Part shown: piece after piece, positions 1 to 6,859 of the stretch
How the letters are laid out: each line of letters opens with the position of its first letter
Position numbering within the stretch: position 1 is the first letter of the stretch
Assembly (NCBI RefSeq): GCF_901709675.1
Contig: NC_051106.1
Span: forward strand, 5,220,001 to 5,284,000
DNA: 64,000 nt
Source: Syngnathus acus
Lineage: Eukaryota; Chordata; Actinopteri; Syngnathiformes; Syngnathidae
Direction of reading: 5' to 3'
Notes under the pieces: model-generated
Seen by the model: only the letters and a program-made list of their open reading frames with translations
Databases searched by the model: none
Told to the model about the DNA's origin: nothing
Position numbers and translations under genes: made by a program

Positions 1-1914
1 CCTCATCAATATCTCCGTTCATTACTTATTGCTTTAAGTCCGACATGAATGTTGCTGATTCAGATTGGCTATGGAATAATATACGATATCAAACTCGCTT
101 CCTGACACGCCACAAGACTTTTTTTTTATACTTGTATGACCGTTCGGATTCTAAAAGTGTCATATGTGTAGTGGACCCGCTTGAGCCACCCATCATCAAA
201 AGGGTGAGTCGACAATTTTCATGTTCAATTAAAGTACAGCGGCTAATTTATTTTTACATTTGTATGGCGGTTCAGAGAATTCAAAAGCATGATAAAATGA
301 AATTGATTCTCTTTCTTTACCCTTTGAGGCAAAACATAGAGAGACCGTCTGTTGGTCGGCGATCTCATCATGAAAAGAGCGCTGTGAATATTAATGAGGG
401 ATAACTGTGCTGCTATGACTCGTTGACTTGAGATTGAAACCGCATTCCCTCCTACTTGTGAAATTGGACCAGATATTGATGATCACATCCAATTACGTGA
501 TTATGTTTTCTGCTGAAGCTTTAAATGATTTATCGTATTTAATTCGGAACAACTTTTCACTCTGTGTGTGTGTGTGTGTGGGTGCGTGTGTGTGTGTTGG
601 GGTGGATATTGACCCGTACGTTTGTGGCCAAATAACGAATAATGCAATTCAGCATTCGGGCCTCGCTGCCAAGTGGTGATGTCCAATGGGAGAAATCGTG
701 GACAAATTTCTCAAAGTTTTAATCACTCGACTGCCTTTTGTGCGACTTTTTTGCCGTCTTTTTTGTGTTGTGCTGAATGATTTGATGTCTGCTGTGTTGC
801 TTGTGTAGGTGTGTTTTGCTCCACATCACAGACTTGATCATTTGTTTTGATTTAACCATATTGGCTGATTTATCAAGCAGTCAGCTAAGCATTTTTTCTT
901 AATTAATATTGTTAGAAATGCCAATTCCACCGGGGACGCCTTGATCAATCGTCTTCCTTTCTATAAGAATTTGGTGATAAAAAATCAAACCGCTATTGAC
1001 CACACCATTGATCGGCGTCTGTTCTCTCTCCAAAGCGAATCATTTGTCTCTCAGCTCTTTTCTGTGCTCCTATTCCCCAAAGATCACGTTGGCCGTCGTA
1101 GAGGCCGTCGTCTCAGCATGCAAGGTCAACTATAATCAAGTGGAGACAATGTCACTTGCATTTCCACAGACAGCACAAGACGGCTCCTCTGGGTTTCAAG
1201 GGCCAACTGCATTATACCATTCAATTACTGCTCATTAGACAATGTACAGCCATTAATCAGGCCGAGATCTTCCGCAGGTCCTCAGTGGGGAATGGGGAAA
1301 TTCATTCCGACCTCCCGCGACGAGCTTTACTGTTTTCAACTTCTCCGCATCTTAAGAACTAAAAAAAAAAAAAGTGGGCTTTATCTGAGATTTACTGCAT
1401 ATGTGCAAGAGTATTACGAGTCTGATATATCACTAAAAGAAGAGCAGGATGACAGATTTACTGATTAAGACTGCATATGCATTGGATATGACGAGATGAT
1501 AATATGGAAAAATTGATTTATATCTTCCCAGGAAGCTGTAGAGCGCGAGGTGTCTTCTCACGGAGGCCTTTTTCAAGGGTAGGTGCATCAAAGCGTAAAG
1601 CCAGGCTGTAGCTCACCGGTGGCGACCCACGCGTCCCCCCCCTACCCATAAAGAGGCTGCTAATACACGGCCCTGCATTAGCAGGTCCTCCCTCGCATGC
1701 ATGTCACCACAACTGCAAGCAGCTTTCAACATCTGGGAGAGTTTTAGCACCTGTGCTTTATGGACACCATCTGCTTGAAAGGGATTTTCTGCTTAATCTA
1801 AGATGACTTACTTGAGTGTTAAAGGCACCTGTGTGTCAAGGTGTGCCACTCTTTATATTTCTAATGCATCTTAGAATTTTAATAGCCTATATGCAGCATA
1901 TGTGTTGTGACTAC
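1..1914. other. Non-coding stretch, no gene recognised
   Basis: The sequence is AT-rich and of mixed complexity. Open frames here are short, lack splice context and do not resemble known proteins. It contains one TG microsatellite (563-597) and a run of 13 A near 1362. The stretch ends at the target site of the LTR element. Confidence 0.6.
563..597. repeat. (TG)n microsatellite, interrupted
   Basis: A pure TG run covers 563-580, followed by GG, a GTGCG interruption and more TG to about 597. It is an ordinary dinucleotide microsatellite. Confidence 0.9.
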
Positions 1915-1919
1915 GAGGG
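1915..1919. repeat. Target-site duplication, left copy (GAGGG)
   Basis: GAGGG sits directly before the 5' LTR and recurs directly after the 3' LTR at 4735-4739. A 5-bp duplication is typical of Ty3/Gypsy integration and fixes both ends of the element. Confidence 0.9.
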
Positions 1920-2001
1920 TGTCACGTCCCCACGTCACCTGACTTCCAGCCTAGCCCGACTCATGGAATTGCCAGCACCTGCTACAGCTCGTTAGGTTCC
2001 C

Positions 2002-2033
2002 TATTTAACCTCTCTGTGTTCTGCCAGTAGTTG
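2002..2033 (+). promoter_or_regulatory. LTR core promoter: TATA-like box and predicted start
   Basis: TATTTAA lies at 2002-2008. A start about 25-30 bp downstream would fall at about 2031-2033, just where the sequence complementary to the primer-binding site begins (GTCAGTTCGT, 2033-2042). The agreement between TATA spacing and the complementarity supports both calls. The start site is inferred. The same elements recur in the 3' LTR at 4267-4298. Confidence 0.6.
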
Positions 2034-2111
2034 TCAGTTCGTCTGATTACCCTGCACGTGATACTGCTGCCTTTTTGTCCCCGGACCAAACTTTGTAGCC
2101 AACTGCTTCCT

Positions 2112-2392
2112 TGACCTTCGACCACGCTCCAGATCGCCGCCTGTCCTGACTACTTGCCCGACCTTCGACCACGCTCCAGATCGCCGCCTGTCCTGACTAC
2201 TTGCCTGACCTTCGACCACGCTCCAGATCGCCGCCTGTCCTGACTACTTGCCTGACCTTCGACCACGCTCCAGATCGCCGCCTGTACTGACTACTTGCCT
2301 GACCTTCGACCACGCTCCAGATCGCCGCCTGTCCTGACTACTTGCCTGACCTTCGACCACGCTCCAGATCGCCGCCTGCCCTGACTACTTGC
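2112..2392 (+). repeat. Six-copy 47-bp tandem repeat inside the 5' LTR
   Basis: Units start at 2112, 2159, 2206, 2253, 2300 and 2347, the last being one base short. Single-base variants mark unit 2 (first base C), unit 4 (GTACTG instead of GTCCTG) and unit 6 (GCCCTG). The array lies downstream of the predicted transcription start, so it would be transcribed. Confidence 0.93.
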
Positions 2393-2422
2393 TCGTTCTA
2401 CATCCCCGTTTTCCCTCTCACC

Positions 2423-2428
2423 ATTAAA
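2423..2428 (+). terminator. Poly(A) signal ATTAAA in the 5' LTR
   Basis: ATTAAA is the commonest variant of AATAAA and is followed within 20-40 bases by a GT-rich tract. The functional copy for full-length transcripts would be the one in the 3' LTR at 4688-4693. Confidence 0.55.
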
Positions 2429-2471
2429 GGATCGTGCTGCACTTGGTTCCCTGTCTTTGTTGCCTGACAGA

Positions 2472-2481
2472 ACGAACTGAC
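2472..2481 (+). promoter_or_regulatory. Self-priming primer-binding site
   Basis: ACGAACTGAC begins two bases after the 5' LTR and is the exact reverse complement of GTCAGTTCGT at 2033-2042, the predicted 5' end of the element's RNA. It does not begin with TGG, the usual complement of a tRNA 3' CCA end. Tf1 of fission yeast and related elements prime reverse transcription from the 5' end of their own mRNA, and this arrangement fits that scheme. The function is inferred from complementarity and position. Confidence 0.7.
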
Positions 2482-2486
2482 CAGAA

Positions 2487-3416
2487 ATGCAACCAGCGCA
2501 CGATTCCCTAGACACGGCCCGCTTGACCCACACGGAGTGGGAGCTCGGCAAGACCACAGAGGAGATGGCGGCGTTAACCAGGGTCGTTCAGCAGCAGCAA
2601 CAGCAGCTCCAGCTGCAGCAACAGCAACTGCAGCAGCAGCAACAGCAACTGCAGCAGCAGCAACAGCAACTGCAGCAGCAGCAACAGCAACTGCAGCAGC
2701 ACCACCAGCTCCACCAGGACCTGGTAGAGGCTCTCAGGGATCACAGAGACTTGGCTCCTCTGGCTGCTGCAGATCGGTTTGTGCCATCTCTGTCCACGTC
2801 CGTGCCGCTTAGCCCCACCGTTATGTCCACGCCCCGTCCTGCCTCGGCACCCGGGCAGTACGTGGACGTCCCTGAGCCCAGACTCAGCAACCTCGCAAGG
2901 TTCGACGGTGACCCCAAGTACGTCCGGGCCTTTCTGACGAACTGCCGTGTCTTGTTCGACCTCCAGCCCGTCACATTTGCCACGGAGCCAGCCAAGGTGG
3001 GTTTCGTGCTGACTCACCTGACGGGCGAGGCATGGCTGTGGGGAACGGCAGAATATGAGCGGCAGGGACCCGCCTGTTCGTCGTTTGACGCCTTCGCCGC
3101 TGAGATCCTGCGCGTATTTGACCTGGGCTCCGCCTCGGAGGACGCCTCCACAGAGCTCCTCACGCTGCGCCAAGGCAGCAGATCCGTCGCCCAGTACGCC
3201 ATCCGGTTCCAGACGGTGGCGCGTCGTAGCGACTGGAACACCCCGGCTCTCGTCGGTGCCTTCATCCACGGACTCGCGGACTATATCAAGGACGAGATGG
3301 TGTCCTGCGAGCGCCCACAGACCCTTGAAGTGGCCATGGACCTGGCAGTACGGGTGGACCGGCGGATCCAGTCGAGGCGACGCGAGGAGAGCGGCTCCGC
3401 CCCCCCGTCACCGTGA
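2487..3416 (+). CDS. Retrotransposon Gag, N-terminal and capsid-like part
   Basis: A 309-residue frame starts at the first ATG after the primer-binding site and is the element's structural protein, expected to package its RNA in the cytoplasm. Residues 1-34 are polar. About residues 35-75 are glutamine-rich with leucine every seventh residue, a heptad pattern suited to a coiled coil. About 110-290 form the capsid-like Retrotrans_gag region, with LARFDGDP, FLTNCRVLFDLQP, a tryptophan pair in GEAWLWG, and an RQGSRSVAQYAIRF segment near residues 231-244. The frame stops at TGA 3414-3416, right after a run of seven C (3400-3406). The CCHC knuckle expected at the Gag C-terminus is in the next frame, so this copy is broken there, uses a frameshift, or carries a sequence error. 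The family match is strong; whether this copy makes a working protein is uncertain. Confidence 0.88.
   Translation: MQPAHDSLDTARLTHTEWELGKTTEEMAALTRVVQQQQQQLQLQQQQLQQQQQQLQQQQQQLQQQQQQLQQHHQLHQDLVEALRDHRDLAPLAAADRFVPSLSTSVPLSPTVMSTPRPASAPGQYVDVPEPRLSNLARFDGDPKYVRAFLTNCRVLFDLQPVTFATEPAKVGFVLTHLTGEAWLWGTAEYERQGPACSSFDAFAAEILRVFDLGSASEDASTELLTLRQGSRSVAQYAIRFQTVARRSDWNTPALVGAFIHGLADYIKDEMVSCERPQTLEVAMDLAVRVDRRIQSRRREESGSAPPSP
2590..2705 (+). repeat. 21-bp repeats coding for glutamine heptads
   Basis: CAG/CAA codons broken regularly by CTG give Leu followed by six Gln, repeated. The 21-bp period preserves both the reading frame and the heptad phase. The array lies within the N-terminal part of gag. 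Confidence 0.85.
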
Positions 3417-4083
3417 CATCAGCCCGACACCTCGGGTGTCATGGAGCGCACCGGTTTTTTCACCGGACCTGTCGTCCGCCAGGGACCCTGTCCACGTAAG
3501 TCAGCGCGCCTTTATTGCTCCTCACACCCAGCCCAGCTGGTCAGAACCCATGGAGATCGGACGCACCTCTCTCTCTGTGAGGAAACGCAGTCAGCGCATC
3601 AGAGAGGGGCTTTGCCTGTACTGCGGGGGTGAGGGTCACTGGGTGGTCTCTTGCCCGACGAGACCCAAGGACACCCGCCAAGCAAGGATCCGTGTGGGGT
3701 CGGTTTTTTTGCCCCCCACTACCTGTCGCGAGTCCCTGTCCCAGGACCACTACTCGACTCCAGCCCGCGCCCTTGCCTCTCGGCCCTCCGCTTCTCCAAT
3801 CCGTGGGCAGCCGCCGCGGGTCCGGTCTCGCCGTCGGCCGCAGCGGATGGCCCGGGCCCTTACTCCGCTGCCGTTGCGACGTCCGCAGCCGGGTTCTGCT
3901 CCGGTGGGCGGGGTATTGGGGTCTGACCGGCTTCCTGCTCGGAGTCGTCCGGTAGGGACCCGTCCGGTTCCCACGCCGGCCCCCTGGTCGGCGTCTCCCG
4001 ACGCCGCGGCTGGGAAGGTGGACTGGGCGGTAGTGCCGCCTGATGACGGGGCTTGGTCGACGTGTTCTGATTCGGAATATTGA
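3395..4083 (+). pseudogene. Gag C-terminal part with CCHC zinc knuckle, shifted frame
   Basis: From about 3395 the Gag-like reading moves one base ahead of the upstream gag frame and stays open to TGA 4081-4083. It holds the linker typical of fish Gypsy Gag (SPTPRVSWSAP), a PMEIGR stretch, and the knuckle at 3613-3654 with Cys-X2-Cys-X4-His-X4-Cys spacing, which binds zinc and nucleic acid in this family. After the knuckle about 140 residues are rich in Pro, Arg, Ser and Ala and end in an acidic DSEY; I recognise no protease or polymerase motif. This GC-rich tail is stop-poor on both strands, so its openness may not mean that it is translated. The frame change at the seven-C run makes the segment unreachable by ordinary translation from the gag start. 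Confidence 0.7.
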
Positions 4084-4171
4084 CTGCCGCACGTCTTGGG
4101 TTCCCCCCCTCCCGCCCGGTCTCCTGCTCCGTCTTGGGGTTCTGCTTTTGGGACGTCGGGGGCCGTCCCTT

Positions 4172-4181
4172 GGGGGGGGGG
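4172..4181 (+). other. Polypurine-tract-like G10 run before the 3' LTR
   Basis: Ten consecutive G lie three bases before the 3' LTR. In LTR elements a purine run at this place primes plus-strand DNA synthesis. Here it is pure G, as in many fish Gypsy elements. Confidence 0.7.
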
Positions 4182-4184
4182 TTC

Positions 4185-4734
4185 TGTCACGTCCCCACGT
4201 CACCTGACTTCCAGCCTAGCCCGACTCATGGAATTGCCAGCACCTGCTACAGCTCGTTAGGTTCCCTATTTAACCTCTCTGTGTTCTGCCAGTAGTTGTC
4301 AGTTCGTCTGATTACCCTGCACGTGATACTGCTGCCTTTTTGTCCCCGGACCAAACTTTGTAGCCAACTGCTTCCTTGACCTTCGACCACGCTCCAGATC
4401 GCCGCCTGTCCTGACTACTTGCCCGACCTTCGACCACGCTCCAGATCGCCGCCTGTCCTGACTACTTGCCTGACCTTCGACCACGCTCCAGATCGCCGCC
4501 TGTCCTGACTACTTGCCTGACCTTCGACCACGCTCCAGATCGCCGCCTGTACTGACTACTTGCCTGACCTTCGACCACGCTCCAGATCGCCGCCTGTCCT
4601 GACTACTTGCCTGACCTTCGACCACGCTCCAGATCGCCGCCTGCCCTGACTACTTGCTCGTTCTACATCCCCGTTTTCCCTCTCACCATTAAAGGATCGT
4701 GCTGCACTTGGTTCCCTGTCTTTGTTGCCTGACA
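4185..4734 (+). repeat. 3' LTR (550 bp)
   Basis: This is a copy of 1920-2469 offset by 2265 bp, with no difference seen by eye. It carries the same six-unit 47-bp array (4377-4657) and the same ATTAAA (4688-4693), which would end the element's transcript. Confidence 0.95.
4377..4657 (+). repeat. Six-copy 47-bp tandem repeat inside the 3' LTR
   Basis: It has the same unit number and the same diagnostic variants as the array at 2112-2392. This is expected because both LTRs are made from one template during reverse transcription. Confidence 0.93.
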
Positions 4735-4739
4735 GAGGG
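4735..4739. repeat. Target-site duplication, right copy (GAGGG)
   Basis: It is an exact match to 1915-1919. Confidence 0.9.
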
Positions 4740-6023
4740 AACACCATGGTTCCTTTAGTAGCAATGTTTTTTTTTAATATAAATCTATATTTTGCTTTTT
4801 TTTAATGTATGGTTTATTTTATTGTCTTATGATCAAATTAATTTAATTTAATTTTCATTCATCGTCTTTCCCATCTGTTCTCACAAGGTTGACAGTGGAG
4901 CCTATAGCAAAAATCTTCAACTCATCTACCATGAGTAAAAATCCTTGTAAGCCTGAAGTCTTTCTTTGAGTTAGCATACTAAAATGGTTTGCATGTTTTA
5001 TCAGTTCTTATCATAAATAGTTCCTGCCTTAGTCTTCTGTATTCAGGTTCTCATCCTGCTGTATGTTAGCGTAACAATTAGCACCTTTTTTTGGTATATA
5101 ATATCCATTCACACTCATATTTACACATATGGACCATTTAGAGACTGGAATTAATTTATTATGGGTGTTTATGAGTTCTCATTCGGCACAATAGATGAGT
5201 AAAAGGCAAATTATTAAATCCTTTATGACCTCAGTGCTATTTATTAATTCAAATGTTACCATCTAAAGAGGACTAACGTACATGTGATAAGGTCCTTTGT
5301 TGTGTACAAACATGGTTTTCGCCCCTTCAATTCTTTTTCCTAACTGGCTGCAAAACATGGGTTATGAAACCAATTCAGTGGTCCCCCACCATTTTCATTT
5401 TCTGAAGGGAGCTGTAGGGATGAGATTTGAATGCCTCTGGATGGTCATCAATGTCTGTCCCTCATTCGGTGGCAAGCGCTGTCATTGCAAAATGAATGAA
5501 AATTGCTGCATCTTTTACCATCACAACAGGCTCCAAGCCTAAAGTGTTATCATTCAAACAAACGTGTGCTTCCATGAATATGTACAGATGTCGAACATTT
5601 AACTGACGTGATTTCCCCACATTCTCTGTATATTATTCCCATATTGATGGTAGCAGATATCTGATACACTGCAGTTATAGTCAGTATTCTGCTCCAGAAT
5701 ATCAATAGTCTCCCAATGGGGGTGCATTTGAAATGAATCACAGCATCTTACTGCTTTCTCTTCATTTCTCTGTCCCTATCACTTTGTTGTCTCTGTTTAT
5801 AAATGATTCCGCATCATTCGTGCCTTACAGCCCTCGTATGTGCAGATGACATTAATGAAAAGCATTTGTCAAACCTTCAGTTGGAATACTGGACGTGTGT
5901 TCCAAAGCATGATAGGGGCTTGTGTGAAATAAATTGTTCTCAATTATATATTGTTTCTATGTTTTGATTAATTGTATTTAGTGTTTCTTGGTATGACAGA
6001 AAATGTTGATTGATCGTCTAAGT
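4740..6023. other. Non-coding stretch with a diverged repeat relic
   Basis: No gene is seen. Around 5096-5150 the wording ATTCACACTCATATTTACAC followed by TTTAGAG resembles a phrase that recurs in many dispersed fish repeats; it is too diverged to classify. The remainder is AT-rich unique-looking sequence. Confidence 0.45.
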
Positions 6024-6371
6024 CTGCGGTGTCAAACTCAGTTTTGTCGCAGGCTGCATCGTAGTCATAGTTTCCTTTGGAGGGCCATTATGACTGTAAA
6101 ACCAAATAAATATATGAACGTCTCATATACACAGTATAGGCTACACAACAAACTGATGAATAACGGGTTTTGAAATAAGTTACAAGTGAAAATTGTTCAC
6201 ATTTTTAAAAATATGAATGGTAATAAAAAATGCCAGAAAAATCTCTATTTTTTAAAAGTCAAGACAATTTTAGTATTGCTACAAAGTCGATGCGCAATTT
6301 GTCTTTGCAGGCCATATAGAATGACATGGCGGGCCGGATCTGACCCCGGGGCCCTGGGTTTGACACCCTTG
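6024..6371. mobile_element. Non-autonomous hAT-type element, diverged copy
   Basis: The ends form imperfect inverted repeats around GGTGTCAAAC (14 of 18 bases match), with GC-rich subterminal GGGCC blocks. It is related along its length to the copy at 25874-26196. Candidate 8-bp duplications at 6016-6023 and 6372-6379 match at only five of eight bases, so this is an old copy. It codes for nothing recognisable. Confidence 0.75.
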
Positions 6372-6491
6372 TGTTAAGTGAAGACACCTGTATTAATTAA
6401 ATGGGCGTGTTAAATAGGGAGACCTTCTGCGTGCTGCAGCAGTAGTAGTTGCAGTGAGTGGTGTGTCAACAGAGGTGATTGGCCTCTACGT

Positions 6492-6802
6492 CAGAGAGGT
6501 CCCCAACCACCGGGCCGCGGACCAGTACCGGTCATTTGGTTCCGGGCCCCACAAAAATAATATATGAATAAATGTAGCGACACTTCGGTTGTCATTGTCT
6601 CCGATCACGCCTAGATGGGACCGGCTTGTTTCTGAGATACAAGCTCAGAGCTCCCACTAATTCAACGTAATGGTGAGTTTTATTTTTATGTGATTCATAT
6701 TTGTTTTTATGCCATTTGATTTCATCGTATTTAAAGGCCGGTCCGTGAAAATATTTCTGACACGTAACCGGTCTGTGGCGCAATAAAGTTTGGGGACCGC
6801 AG
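6492..6802. mobile_element. Non-autonomous hAT-type element, second family
   Basis: The termini share GGTCCCCAA in inverted orientation and carry CCGGGCCGCGGACC-like subterminal sequence on the left and GGCCGGTCCGTG on the right. The flanks CTCTACGT (6484-6491) and CTCTACAT (6803-6810) match at seven of eight bases, the expected length of a hAT target-site duplication. No transposase is present. Confidence 0.8.
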
Positions 6803-6823
6803 CTCTACATCTTTCTTTCGTTC

Positions 6824-6859
6824 ATTTAATTTAATTTAATTTAATTTAATTTAATTTAA
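6824..6859. repeat. (ATTTA)n microsatellite
   Basis: About seven copies of a TTTAA/ATTTA pentanucleotide lie just after the hAT-type element. Confidence 0.9.

Larger units (their letters stand above)
1920..2469 (+). repeat. 5' LTR (550 bp)
   Basis: Reading both LTRs side by side I find no difference from the 3' LTR at 4185-4734, including the variant bases inside the internal tandem repeats. It contains a TATA-like box at 2002-2008, a predicted transcription start near 2031-2033, six 47-bp tandem units at 2112-2392 and an ATTAAA signal at 2423-2428. On this reading R would be unusually long (about 400 bp) and U5 very short. Confidence 0.95.
1920..4734 (+). mobile_element. Gag-only Ty3/Gypsy LTR retrotransposon (Tf1/sushi-like)
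   Basis: The element is 2815 bp long, with two 550-bp LTRs starting TGTCACG and ending CTGACA around a 1715-bp interior. The order is 5' LTR, self-complementary primer-binding site, gag, G-run, 3' LTR, with GAGGG duplicated on both sides. Gag has a long glutamine-rich N-terminus, a Retrotrans_gag-like capsid region and a CCHC knuckle of the sort seen in fish sushi-type elements and in domesticated PEG10/RTL genes. I see no protease, reverse transcriptase, RNase H or integrase motif in any frame, and the interior is too short to hold them. The element therefore cannot copy itself and would need enzymes from an autonomous relative. The absence of any visible difference between the LTRs points to a recent insertion. 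Assignment to the sushi group rests on the gag type and the inferred self-priming, not on a reverse-transcriptase phylogeny. Confidence 0.93.

Noticed and set aside
2574-3269. 231-codon open frame on the minus strand across gag
   Set aside because: Antisense of the gag frame. The leucine-rich end is just the complement of CAG/CTG repeats, and the plus strand has the family features.
3541-4203. 220-codon open frame on the minus strand in the element's 3' half
   Set aside because: GC-rich, stop-poor sequence open in several frames. It is Arg/Pro-rich and has no recognisable domain.
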